A stretch of DNA of 64,000 nt from Hydractinia symbiolongicarpus (lineage: Eukaryota; Cnidaria; Hydrozoa; Anthoathecata; Hydractiniidae): the NCBI RefSeq assembly GCF_029227915.1, contig NC_079881.1:2604001-2668000 (forward strand), written 5' to 3'. Position numbers and translations under genes: made by a program. The stretch's first letter is position 1. The number at the start of each line of letters is the position of its first letter. Below, one piece after another: positions 23,831-34,972 of this stretch. The notes beneath the pieces are model-generated. The model saw only the letters and a program-made list of their open reading frames with translations, made no database searches and had not been told where the DNA came from.

Positions 23831-25428
23831 ATTTCTTCAGCGCGAACTAACGGCTAGGACTGGTCCCACAGTAAAAAATGACTTAATTAACTGAATTTTT
23901 AAATAAAACGCCACCACAGCGTCCAGTGCAATCGCTGAGTTCCAGTAATCATGTCAAATTAAGAAGAATGGTACTTCTTGTAGTCAAACTGGCTCATTTA
24001 TCATATTCATAAGGTCACAGTCCAAAGTTAGTTCAATTAATTTCCACAGTCCATCGTTTCACTGTTAAAAGCGATATAACTTTGTTATATCGGAAAGATA
24101 TCACTAATAACATGTTAGTACGAATATGTGACGCAACCGTTGTAACTCAAACGGATTGATACCGCCAAGAAGTCAATGAAATATAGTTTTTGAAGCTGTC
24201 TCTATTTCTTCAGTGCGTGCAAACGGCCAGGATTGGTCCCACAATGAAAAAAGACTTATTTATCTAAATTTCTAAATGAAGCTTTACCACAGCGCCCAGT
24301 GCAATCGCTGAGTTCCAGCAATCATGTCAAATTAGGAAGAATGTTACTTCTTGTAGTCAAACTGGCTCATTTATCACATTTATAAGGTCAAAGTCCAAAA
24401 TCAGTTCAATTAATCCCACAGTCAAACGTTTCCTTGTTAAAAGCGATGCAACCTAGTAATATCCGAATACTATCGCTAAATACATGTGGGGACGAATATG
24501 TGACGCAACCGTTGAAACTCAAACGGATTGATACCGTTAGAAAGTCAATGAAATGTAATTTTGGAAACTGTCGCTATTTCTTCAGCGCGCGATAACTGCT
24601 AGGATTGGTCCCACAGTAAAAAATGACTTTTGTATTTAAATTTTTAAATGAAGCGCTACCACAGCGCCCAGTGTAATCGCTGACTTGCGGCAATCATGTC
24701 AAATTAAGAAGAATGTTGTTTCTTGGGTCCAGTTGGCTCACTTATCACATTTATAAGGTCACAGTCCAAAGTTAGTTCAATTAAGTTCCACAGTCAATCG
24801 TTTCACTGTTTAAGGCGATATAACTTAGTAATATCAGAAAGATATCACTAAATACATGTTGGTACGAATATTTGACGCAATCGTTGTAACTCAAACGGAT
24901 TGATACCGCCAAGAAGTCAATGAAATGTAGGTTTTGAGTATGTCTCTATTTCTTCAGTGCGTGCTAACGGCCAGGATTGGTCCCACAATGAAAAAGGCTT
25001 ATTTATCTAAATTTCTAAATGAAGCCTTACCACAGCGCCCAGTGCAATCGCTGAGTTCCAGCAATCATGTCAAATTAAGAAGAATGGTACTTCTTGTAGT
25101 CAAACTGGCTCATTTATCATATTCATAAGGTCAAAGTCCAAAGTTAGTTCAATTAAGTTCCACAGTCAATCGTTTCACTGTTAAAAGCGATATAACTTTG
25201 TAATATCGGAAAGATATCACTAAATACATGTTGGTACGAATATGTGACGCAACCGTTGTAACTTAAACGGATTGATACCGCCAAGAAGTCAATGAAATAT
25301 AGTTTTTGAAGCTGTCGCTATTTCTTCAGTGCGCGATAACGGCTAGGATTGGTCCCACAGTAAAAAATGACTTTTGTATTTAAATTTTTAAATGAAGCGC
25401 TACCACAGCGCCCAGTGTAATCGCTGAG
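23831..25428. repeat. Transition satellite segment leading up to the insertion
   Basis: Contains a B-like monomer with GCGAACTAACGGCTAGGACTGG at 23831, one with GTGCGTGCAAAC at about 24,204, one with GCGCGATAACTGC at about 24,576, a C-like one at about 24,948 and a GCGCGATAAC type at 25320. Sequence from 23,568 to about 24,590 is repeated almost exactly from 25,573 onward, an offset of 2,005 bp that includes the insertion. The monomer at 25320 is cut after CGCTGAG at 25,428 by the inserted piece and resumes beyond it. Confidence 0.8.
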
Positions 25429-25451
25429 AAGTCAATGAAATATAGTTTTTG
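25427..25451 (+). repeat. Satellite-derived filler at the 5' edge of the insertion
   Basis: These 25 nt are identical to 25,284-25,308, the end of the preceding monomer, including the local variant GAAATATAG (most monomers have GAAATGTAG). Here they follow CGCTGAG out of phase and run straight into the unique inserted sequence at GTCGGA. The first two bases (AG) could belong to either side. Such filler is expected from template switching during target-primed reverse transcription, or from end-joining repair that copies nearby DNA. Confidence 0.8.
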
Positions 25452-25543
25452 TCGGATTTGATTAGTTTCCTGTATATTTATAAGTATGTATTTATTTATT
25501 TTTTTATATCAGGAAGCTATATGTACATAGTTATTTCTCCGAC
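25451..25543 (+). other. Nested inverted repeat within the insertion
   Basis: GTCGGA (25,451-25,456) pairs perfectly with TCCGAC (25,538-25,543). Inside it, TTCCTG (25,467-25,472) pairs perfectly with CAGGAA (25,510-25,515). As RNA this could form a two-step stem with a U/A-rich loop, just before AATAAA and the (AAG)n tail. LINE reverse transcriptases often recognise 3' stem-loops. Alternatively GTCGGA/TCCGAC could be very short terminal inverted repeats of a tiny DNA element, but the tail lying outside them argues against that. Confidence 0.5.
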
Positions 25544-25555
25544 GTTAAATAAATT

Positions 25556-25570
25556 AAGAAGAAGAAGAAG
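25556..25570 (+). repeat. (AAG)5 microsatellite tail
   Basis: Five AAG units follow AATAAATT. Together with the preceding AAATT this gives AAATTAAGAAGAA, identical to 13 nt of the satellite's own conserved TCAAATTAAGAAGAATG segment about 40 bp downstream. The match may be chance in AT-rich DNA or may reflect pairing with satellite DNA at insertion. Confidence 0.75.
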
Positions 25571-25835
25571 AGTTGCGGCAATCATGTCAAATTAAGAAGA
25601 ATGTTATTTCTTGGTTACAGTTGGCTCACTTATCACATTTATAAGGTCACAGTCCAAAGTTAGTTCAATTAAATTCCACAGTCAATCGTTTCACTGTTAA
25701 AAGCGATATAACTTTGTTATATCAGAAAGATATCACTAAATACATGTTGGTACGAATATGTGACGCAATCGTTGTAACTCAAACGGATTGATACCGCCAA
25801 GAAGTCAATGAAATGTAGGTTTTGAGTATGTCTCT

Positions 25836-28800
25836 ATTTCTTCAGCGCGAACTAACGGCTAGGACTGGTCCCACAGTAAGAAATGACTTAATTAACTGAA
25901 TTTTTAAATAAAACGCCACCACAGCGTCCAGTGCAATCGCTGAGTTCCAGTAATCATGTCAAATTAAGAAGAATGGTACTTCTTGTAGTCAAACTGGCTC
26001 ATTTATCATATTCATAAGGTCACAGTCCAAAGTTAGTTCAATTAATTTCCACAGTCCATCGTTTCACTGTTAAAAGCGATATAACTTTGTTATATCGGAA
26101 AGATATCACTAATAACATGTTAGTACGAATATGTGACGCAACCGTTGTAACTCAAACGGATTGATACCGCCAAGAAGTCAATGAAATATAGTTTTTGAAG
26201 CTGTCTCTATTTCTTCAGTGCGTGCAAACGGCCAGGATTAGTCCCACAATGAAAAAAGACTTATTTATCTAAATTTCTAAATGAAGCTTTACCACAGCGC
26301 CCAGTGCAATCGCTGAGTTCCAGCAATCATGTCAAATTAGGAAGAATGTTACTTCTTGTAGTCAAACTGGCTCATTTATCACATTTATAAGGTCAAAGTC
26401 CAAAATCAGTTCAATTAATCCCACAGTCAAACGTTTCCTTGTTAAAAGCGATGCAACCTAGTAATATCCGAATACTATCGCTAAATACATGTGGGGACGA
26501 ATATGTGACGCAACCGTTGAAACTCAAACGGATTGATACCGTTAGAAAGTCAATGAAATGTAATTTTGGAAACTGTCGCTATTTCTTCAGCGCGCGATAA
26601 CGGCTAGGATTGGTCCCACAGTAAAAAATGACTTTTGTATTTTAATTTTTAAACGAAGCGCTACCACAGCGCCCAGTGTAATCGCTGAGTTGCGGCAATC
26701 ATGTCAAATTAAGAAGAATGTTATTTCTTGGGTCCAGTTGGCTCACTTATCACATTTATAAGGTCACAGTCCAAAGTTAGTTCAATTAAGTTCCACAGTC
26801 AATCGTTTCACTGTTTAAGGCGATATAACTTAGTAATATCAGAAAGATATCACTAAATACATGTTGGTACGAATATTTGACGCAATCGTTGTAACTCAAA
26901 CGGATTGATACCGCCAAGAAGTCAATGAAATGTAGGTTTTGAGTATGTCTCTATTTCTTCAGCGCGAACTAACGGCTAGGACTGGTCCCACAGTAAAAAA
27001 TGACTTAATTAACTGAATTTTTAAATAAAACGCCACCACAGCGTCCAGTGCAATCGCTGAGTTCCAGCAATCATGTCAAATTAAGAAGAATGGTACTTAT
27101 TGTAGTCAAACTGGCTCATTTATCATATTCATAAGGTCACAGTCCAAAGTTAGTTCAATTAATTTCCACAGTCCATCGTTTCACTGTTAAAAGCGATATA
27201 ACTTTGTTATATCGGAAAGATATCACTAAATACATGTTAGTACGAATATGTGACGCAACCGTTGTAACTCAAACGGATTGATACCGCCAAGAAGTCAATG
27301 AAATAGAGTTTTTGAAGCTGTCTCTATTTCTTCAGCGCGTGCAAACGGCCAGGATTGGTCCCACAATGAAAAAAGACTTATTTATCTAAATTTCTAAATG
27401 AAGCTTTACCACAGCGCCCAGCGCAATCGCTGAGTTCCAGCAATCATGTCAAATTAGGAAGAATGTTACTTCTTGTAGTCAAACTGGCTCATTTATCACA
27501 TTTATAAGGTCAAAGTCCAAAATCAGTTCAATTAATCCCACAGTCAAACGTTTCCTTGTTAAAAGCGATGCAACCTAGTAATATCCGAATACTATCGCTA
27601 AATATATGTGGGGACGAATATGTGACGCAACCGTTGAAACTCAAACGGATTGATACCGTTAGAAAGTCAATGAAATGTAATTTTGGAAACTGTCGCTATT
27701 TCTTCAGCGCGCGATAACGGCTAGGATTGGTCCCACAGTAAAAAATGACTTTTGTATTTAAATTTTTAAATGAAGCGCTACCACAGCGCCCAGTGTAATC
27801 GCTGAGTTGCGGCAATCATGTCAAATTAAGAAGAATGTTATTTCTTGGGTCCAGTTGGCTCACTTATCACATTTATAAGGTCGCAGTCCAAAGTTAGTTC
27901 AATTAAGTTCCATAGTCAATCGTTTCACTGTTTAAGGCGATATAACTTAGTAATATCAGAAAGATATCACTAAATACATGTTGGTACGAATATTTGACGC
28001 AATCGTTGTAACTCAAACGGATTGATACCGCCAAGAAGTCAATGAAATGTAGGTTTTGAGTATGTCTCTATTTCTTCAGCGCGAACTAACGGCTAGGACT
28101 GGTCCCACAGTAAAAAATGACTTAATTAACTGAATTTTTAAATAAAACGCCACCACAGCGTCCAGTGCAATCGCTGAGTTCCAGCAATCATGTCAAATTA
28201 AGAAGAATGGTACTTCTTGTAGTCAAACTTGCTCATTTATCACATTCATAAGGTCACAGTCCAAAGTTAGTTCAATTAATTTCCACAGTCCATCGTTTCA
28301 CTGTTAAAAGCGATATAACTTTGTTATATCGGAAAGATATCACTAAATACATGTTAGTACGAATATGTGACGCAACCGTTGTAACTCAAACGGATTGATA
28401 CCGCCAAGAAGTCAATGAAATATAGTTTTTGAAGCTGTCTCTATTTCTTCAGCGCGAAATAATGGCTGGGATTGGTCCCACAGTAGAAAATGACTTCTTT
28501 AACTTAATTTTTTATTAAAACGCTACCACAGCGCCCAGTGCAATCGCTGACTTCCAGCAATCATGTCAAATTAAGAAAAATGTTACTTCTTGTAGTCAAA
28601 CTGGCTCATTTATCACATTTATAAGGTCAAAGTCCAAAATCAGTTCAATTAAATCCCACAGTCAATCGTTTCACTGTTTAAAGCGATATAACTTAGTAAT
28701 ATCGGAAAGATATCACTAAATACATGTTGGTACGAATATGTGACGCAATCGTTGTAACTCAAACGGATTGATACCGCCAAGAAGTCGATGAAATGTAGGT

Positions 28801-30289
28801 TTTGAGTATGTCTCTATTTCTTCAGTGCGTGCAAACGGCCAGGATTGGTCTTACAATGAAAAAAGACTTATTTATCTAAATTTCTAAATGAAGCTTTACC
28901 ACAGCGCCCAGAGCAATCGCTGAGTTCCAGCAATCATGTCAAATTAGGAAGAATGTTACTTCTTGTAGTCAAACTGGCTCATTTATCACATTTATAAGGT
29001 CAAAGTCCAAAATCAGTTCAATTAATCCCACAGTCAAACGTTTCCTTGTTAAAAGCGATGCAACCTAGTAATATCCGAATACTATCGCAAAATTCATGTG
29101 GGGAGGAATATGTGACGCAACCGTTGAAAGCCAAACGGATTGACACCGTTAGAAAGTCAATGAAATGTAATTTTGGAAACTGTCGCTATTTCTTCAGCGC
29201 GCGATAACGGCTAGGATTGGTCCCACAGTAAAAAATGACTTTTGTATTTAAATTTTTAAATGAAGCGCTACTACAGCGCCCAGTGTAATCGCTGAGTTGC
29301 GGCAATCATGTCAAATTAAGAAGAATGTTATTTCTTGGGTCCAGTTGGCTCACTTATCACATTTATAAGGTCACAGTCCAAAGTTAGTTCAATTAAATTC
29401 CACAGTCAATCGTTTCACTGTTTAAGGCGATATAACTTAGTAATATCAGAAAGATATCACTAAATACATGTTGGTACGAATATTTGACGCAATCGTTGTA
29501 ACTCAAACGGATTGATACCGCCAAGAAGTCAATGAAATGTAGGTTTTGAGTATGTCTCTATTTCTTCAGCGCGAACTAACGGTTAGGACTGGTCCCACAG
29601 TAAAAAATGACTTAATTAACTGAATTTTTAAATAAAACGCCACCACAGCGCCCAGTGCAATCACTGAGTTCCAGCAATCATGTCAAATTAAGAAGAATGG
29701 AACTTCTTGTAGTCAAACTGGCTCATTTATCATATTCATGTTAGTTCAATTAATTTCCACAGTCAATTGGTTCACTGTTAAAAGCGATATAACTTTGTAA
29801 TATCGGAAAGATATCACTAAATACATGTTAGTACGAATATGTGACGCAACCGTTGTAACTCAAACGGATTGATACCGCCAAGAAGTCAATGAAATATAGT
29901 TTTTGAAGCTGTCTCTATTCTTTCAGCGCGAAATAATGGCTGGGATTGGTCCCACAGTAGAAAATGACTTCTTTAACTTAATTTTTTATTAAAACGCTAC
30001 CACAGCGCCCAGTGCAATCGCTGACTACCAGTAATCATGTCAAATTAAGAAAAATGTTACTTCTTGTAGGTAAAACTGGCTCATTTATCACATTTATAAG
30101 GTCAAAGTCCAAAGTTACTTCAATTAATTCCAGAGTCAATCGTTTTACTGTTAAAAGCGATATAACTCAGTAATATCGGAAAAATATCACTAAATATATG
30201 TTGGTACGAATATGTGACGCAACCGTTGTAACTCAAACGGATTGATACCGCCAAAAAGTCAATGAAATGTAGTTTTTGAGAATGTCTCT
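25836..30289. repeat. Trimeric higher-order repeat, about 1,117 bp, growing to a tetramer
   Basis: Unit 1 (25836, 26209, 26581) and unit 2 (26953, 27326, 27698) each hold a GCGAACTAACGGCTAGGACTGG monomer, a GCGTGCAAACGGCC monomer and a GCGCGATAACGGC monomer. The third is preceded by TAATTTTGGAAACTG, found at about 24,556, 26,561, 27,677 and 29,170. Unit 3 has four monomers (28070, 28443, 28816, 29188), the extra one carrying GCGAAATAATGGCTGGG and TTTTTTATTAAAACGC. A partial fourth unit follows (29560, 29918) and repeats that extra type. Rare shared changes such as AATCCCACAGTCAAACGTTTCC confirm the unit boundaries. Confidence 0.87.
29560..29917. repeat. Monomer with a 16-bp internal deletion
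   Basis: At 29,739/29,740 the usual ATTCATAAGGTCACAGTCC... run is shortened to ATTCATGTTAGTTC. The 16 bases from AAGGTCAC through CAAA are missing, giving a monomer of about 358 bp instead of about 372. Sister copies at about 28,240 and 27,130 are intact, so the loss is recent and private to this copy. Confidence 0.85.
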
Positions 30290-32147
30290 ATTTCCTCAGT
30301 GCGTGCTAACGGCCAGAATTGGTCCCACTGTAAAAAAAGACATATTTATCTAAATTTTTAAAGAAAGCGCCACCACAGAGCCTAATGTAATCGCTGAATT
30401 CCAGCAGTCATGTCAATTTAAGAAGAATGTTATTTCTTGGAGTCCAATTGGCTCAATTATCACATTTATAAGGTCGCAGTCCAGAAACAGTTCAAATAAT
30501 TGCCAGAGTCAATCGTTTCACTGTTAAAAGCGATATAACTTAGTAATATCGGAAAAATATCACTAAATACATGTTGGTACGAATATGTTACGCAACCGTT
30601 GTAACTCAAACGGATTGATACCGCCAAGAAGTCAATAAAATGTAGTTTTTGAAACTGTCTCTATTTCTTCAGCGCAAACTAACGGCTGGGATTGGCCCCA
30701 CAGTTAAAAATGACTTATTTAACTTAATTTTTAAATAAAACGCTACCTCAGCGCCCAGTGTAATCGCTGAGTTCCGGCAATCATGTCAAATTAAGAAGAA
30801 TGATTTATCTTGGAGTGGCTCATTTATCACATTTATAAGGTCACAGTCCAGAATCAGTTCAAATAATTCCCAGAATCATTGGTTTCACTGTTAAAACGGA
30901 TACAACTTAGTAATATCGGAAAAAAATCACTATCTACATGTTGGTACGAACATGTGACGCAACCGTTGTAACTCAAACGGACTGATACCGTTAGAAAGTC
31001 ATTGAAATGTAGTTATTGAAGCTTTCTCTACTTCTTCAGCGCGCAATAACGGCTAGGATTGATCGCACAGTACAAAGTGAATTATTTATAAAAATTTTTA
31101 AATGAACCGCAACCACAGCGCCCAGTGTAACCGCTGAGTTCCGGCAATCATGTCAATTTAAGAAGAATGATATTTCTTGGGGTCCAGTTGGCTCACTTAT
31201 CACAATTATAAGGTTTCAGTCCAAAGTTACTTCAATTAAGTGCCAGAGTCAATCGTTTCACTGTTAAAAGCGATATAACTTAGTAATATCGGAAAAATAT
31301 CACTAAATGCATGTTGGTACGAATAGGTGACGCAACCGTTGTAACTCAAACGGATTGATACCGCCAAGAAGACAATGAAATGTAGTTTTTGAAACTCTCT
31401 CTATTTTTTCAGCGCGAACTAACGCCCGGGATTGGCCCCACAGTAAAAAATGACTTAATTAACTTAGTTTTTAAATAAAACGGTACCACAGCGCCCAGTC
31501 TAATCGCTGACTTCCAGAAATCATGTCAAATTAAGAAGAATGTTACTTCTTGTAGTCAAACTGGCTCATTTATCACATTTATAAGGTCAAAGTCCAAAAT
31601 CTGTTCAATTAAGCCCCACAGTCAAACGTTTCACTGTTACAAGCGATGCGACCTAGTAATATCCGAATACTATGGCTAAATACATGTGGCGACAAATGCG
31701 TGACGCAACCGTTCTAACTCAAAGGGATTGATACCGTTAGAAAGTCAATGAAATGTAGTTTTTGAAACTGTTGCTATTTCTTCAGCGCACAATAACGGCT
31801 AGGATTGGTCCCACAGTAAAGAATGACTTTTTTATTTAAATGTTTAAATGAAGCGCTACCACAGCGCCCAGTGTAATCGCTGAATTCCGGCAATTATGTC
31901 AAATTAAGAAGAACGTTATTTCTTGGAGTGCAATTGGCTCATTTATCACATTTATAAGGTCACAGTCCAGAATCAGTTCAATTAAGTTCCACAGTCAATC
32001 GTTTTACTGTTAAAAGCGACGCAACCTATTAATATCAGAAAAATATTGCTAAGTACATATTGGTACGAATATGTGACCCAACCTTTGTAACTCAAACGGA
32101 CTGACACCGTTAGAAAGTCAGTGAGATGTAGTTTTTAAACTGTCGCT
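30290..32147. repeat. Mixed satellite monomers between the trimer and dimer blocks
   Basis: Five monomers of differing classes: C-like at 30290 (GTGCGTGCTAACGGCCAGAATTGG), B-like at about 30,662 (GCGCAAACTAAC), a GCGCAATAAC type at about 31,034, B-like at about 31,406 and a GCGCACAATAAC type at 31776. Near 30,815 about 6 bp are missing between CTTGGAGT and GGCTCATTT. Many private substitutions make this one of the more divergent stretches. Nothing else is visible. Confidence 0.75.
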
Positions 32148-33637
32148 CTTTCTTCAGCACGCAATAGCGGCTAGGATTGGTCCCACAGTAAAGAATGACT
32201 TTTTTATTTAAATGTTTAAATGAAGCGCTACCACAGCGCCCAGTGTAATCGCTGAATTCCGGCAATTATGTCAAATTAAGAAGAACGTTATTTCTTGGAG
32301 TGCAATTGGCTCATTTATCACATTTATAAGGTCACAGTCCAGAATCAGTTCAATTAAGTTCCACAGTCAATCGTTTTACTGTTAAAAGCGATATAACTTA
32401 GTAATATCGGAAAGATATCACTAAATACATGTTGGTACGAATACGTGACGCAACCGTTGAAACTCAAACGGATTGATACCGCCAAGAAGTCAATGAAATG
32501 TAGTTTTTGAAGCTGTCTCTATTTTTTCCGCGCGAACTAACGGCTGGGATTGGTCCCACAGTAAAAAATGGCTTTTTTATTTGAATTTTTAATCGAAACG
32601 CTACCACAGCGCCCAGTGTAATCGCTGAGTTCCGGCAATCATGTCAAATTAAGAAGATTGTTATTTCTTGGCGTCCAATTGTCTCATTTATCACATGTAT
32701 CAGGTCACAGTCCAGAGATAGTTCAATTAAGTCCCACAGTCAATCGTTTCACTGTTGAAAGCGATGCAACCTAATAATATCAGAAAAATATCGCTAAGTA
32801 CATATTGGTACGAATATGTGACCCAACCTTTGTAACTCAAACGGACTGACACCGTTAGAAAATCAGTGAGATGTAGTTTTTAAACTGTCGCTCTTTCTTC
32901 AGCACGCAATAGCGGCTAGGATTGGTCCCACAGTAAAGAATGTCTTTTTTATTTAAATTTTTAAATGAAGCGCTACCACAGCGCCCAGTGTAATCGCTGA
33001 ATTCCGGCAATTATGTCAAATTAAGAAGAACGTTATTTCTTGGAGTGCAATTGGCTCATTTATCACATTTATAAGGTCACAGTCCAGAATCAGTTCAATT
33101 AAGTTCCACAGTCAATCGTTTCACTGTTAAAAGCGATATAACTTAGTAATATCGGAAAGATATCACTAAATACATGTTGGTACGAATATGTGACGCAACC
33201 GTTGTAACTCAAACGGATTGATACCGCCAAGAAGTCAATGAAATGTAGTTTTTGAAGCTGTCTCTATTTTTTCCGCGCGAACTAACGGCTGGGATTGGTC
33301 CCACAGTAAAAAATGGCTTTTTTATTTGAATTTTTAATCGAAACGCTACCACAGCGCCCAGTGTAATCGCTGAGTTCCGGCAATCATGTCAAATTAAGAA
33401 GATTGTTATTTCTTGGCGTCCAATTGTCTCATTTATCACATGTATCAGGTCACAGTCCAGAGATAGTTCAATTAAGTCCCACAGTCAATCGTTTCACTGT
33501 TGCAAGCGATGCAACCTATTAATATCAGAAAAATATCGCTAAGTACATATTGGTACGAATATGTGACCAAACCTTTGTAACTCAAACGGACTGACACCGT
33601 TAGAAAGTCAGTGAGATGTAGTTTTTACACTGTCGCT
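32148..33637. repeat. Two tandem copies of a 745-bp dimer
   Basis: Copy 1 (32148-32892) and copy 2 (32893-33637) each hold a CACGCAATAGCGGC monomer (with GAATTCCGGCAATTATG and GAACGTTATTTC) and a TTTTTTCCGCGCGAAC monomer (with TTTTTAATCGAAACGC, GAAGATTGTTATTTC, CTTGGCGTCC and CATGTATCAGG). Such specific shared variants show a very recent duplication. The preceding monomer at 31776 shares the CACAATAACGGC/GAATTCCGGCAATTATG type, and another CACGCAATAGC head follows at 33638. Confidence 0.9.
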
Positions 33638-33869
33638 CTTTCTTCAGCACGCAATAGCGGCTAGGATTGGTCCCACAGTAAAGAACGACTTTTTTATTTA
33701 AATTTTAAAATGAAGCGCTACCACAGCGCCAAGTGTAATCGCTGAATTCCGGCAATCATGTCAAATTAAGAAGAACGTTATTTCTTGGAGACCAATTGGC
33801 TCATTTATCACATATATAAGGTCACAGTCCAGAATCAGTTCAATTAATTTCCACAGTCAATCGTTTCAC

Positions 33870-34972
33870 TGTTAAAAGCGATATAACTTAGTAATATCGG
33901 AAAAATGTCACTAAATACATTTTGGTACGAACATGTGACGCAGCCGTTGTATCTCAAACGGATTGATACCGCCACGAGGTCAATGAGATTTAGTTTTTGA
34001 GAATTTCTTTATTTCTTCAGTGCGTGCTAACGGCCAGGATTGGTCCCACAGTAAAAAAAGACTTATTTATCTAAATTTTTAAAAAAGCGCTACCAAATAG
34101 CATAGTGTACTCGCTGAATCCAAGCAATCATGTCGAATTTGGAAGAATGTTATTCCTTGGAGTCCAATTGGCTCATTTATCGCATTTATAAGGTCACGGT
34201 CCAGAATCAGTTCAATTAAATCCCACAGTCAATCGAATCACTGTTAAAAGCGATACAACTTAGTAATATCGGAAAAAAATCACTAAATACATGTTGGCAC
34301 GAATATGTGACGCAACCGTTGTAACTCAAACAGATTAATACTGTTAGAAAGTCAATGAAATGTAGTTTTTGAAACTGTCGCTCTGTCTTCAGCACGCGAA
34401 AAGTGCTAGGATTGGTCGCACAGTAAAGAATGACTTTTTTATTTAAATTTTTAAATGAAGCACTACCACAGCGCCCATTGTAATCGCTGAGTTCCGGCAA
34501 TCATGTCCAATTAAGAAGAACGTTATTTCTTGGAGTCCAATTGGCTCATTTATCACATTTATAAGGTCACAGTCCAGAATCAGTTCATTTAAGTCCCAGA
34601 GTCAATTGTTCCTTGTTAAAAGCGATACAACCTAGTAATATCAGAAAAAAATCACTATCTACATGTTGGTACGAACATGTGACGCACCGTTGTAACTCAA
34701 ACGGACTGATACTGTTAGAAAGTAATTGAAATGTAGTTTTTGAAGCTGTCTCTATTTTTTCAGCGGAACTTACGGCTGCTATTGGTACCACAGTAAAAAA
34801 TGACTTATTTAATTTTTAAATAAAACGCTACCACAGCGCCCAGTGTAATCGGTGAGTTCCAACAACCATGTCAAAGTAAGAAGAATATTATTTCCCGGAG
34901 TCCTGTGAGCTCACTTATCACATTTATAAGGTCACAGGACAAAGTTAGTTCAATTAAGTCCCACAGTCAATC
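33870..34972. repeat. 1.1 kb segment repeated at 36,472-37,574 (copy 1)
   Basis: Matches the second copy at a constant offset of 2,602 bp (7 monomers). Private markers found only in these two places include CCACGAGGTCAATGAGATT, GCGCTACCAAATAGC, CACGCGAAAAGTGC, TTCAGCGGAACTTACGG, a shortened TTATTTAATTTTTAAAT and ATTTCCCGGAGTCCTGTGAGC. Similarity starts near GTTAAAAGCG and stops near GTCAATCATTTCACT. Confidence 0.9.

Larger units (their letters stand above)
25429..25570 (+). mobile_element. Short retroelement-like insertion with AATAAA and (AAG)n tail, probable truncated non-LTR retrotransposon or SINE 3' end
   Basis: This is the only non-satellite DNA in the window. The host monomer breaks after CGCTGAG (25,428) and resumes with GAGTTGCGGCAATC (25,570 on). 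Undisturbed sister monomers read CGCTGAGTTGCGG (23,561; about 26,688; about 27,801), so the interruption is a clean insertion. It comprises a 22-nt satellite scrap (25,430-25,451), about 90 bp of unique AT-rich sequence starting GTCGGATTTGATTAG and ending TTTCTCCGACGTT, AATAAA at 25,548-25,553, then five AAG units (25,556-25,570). A unique stem-forming 3' part, a polyadenylation-like signal and a microsatellite tail are hallmarks of a 5'-truncated LINE or a SINE. Only GAG (3 bp) is shared at both edges, so a normal target-site duplication is weak or absent. It has no coding capacity. Confidence 0.65.

Noticed and set aside
25451-25543. Miniature inverted-repeat DNA transposon (MITE) bounded by GTCGGA/TCCGAC
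   Set aside because: The inverted repeats are only 6 bp, no target-site duplication flanks them, and AATAAA plus (AAG)n lie outside the right repeat. A retroelement 3' end fits better, though this is not proven.
25546-25572. (AAG)n as an ordinary microsatellite expanded from the satellite's own TTAAGAAGAATG
   Set aside because: Other monomers never show more than two such units, and the tract sits at the edge of unique inserted DNA, so it is better read as the element's tail. The 13-nt match to the satellite is still noted.
34216-34500. Open frame of 94 codons on the minus strand, with relatives at 3226-3465, 9511-9795, 36818-37102 and 40166-40450
   Set aside because: All lie at the same monomer position and are simply satellite read in one frame. 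Most of the roughly 171 monomers have stops or frame-breaking indels there, and no domain is recognisable. The monomer length (372) is divisible by three, yet the frame does not stay open from one monomer to the next.
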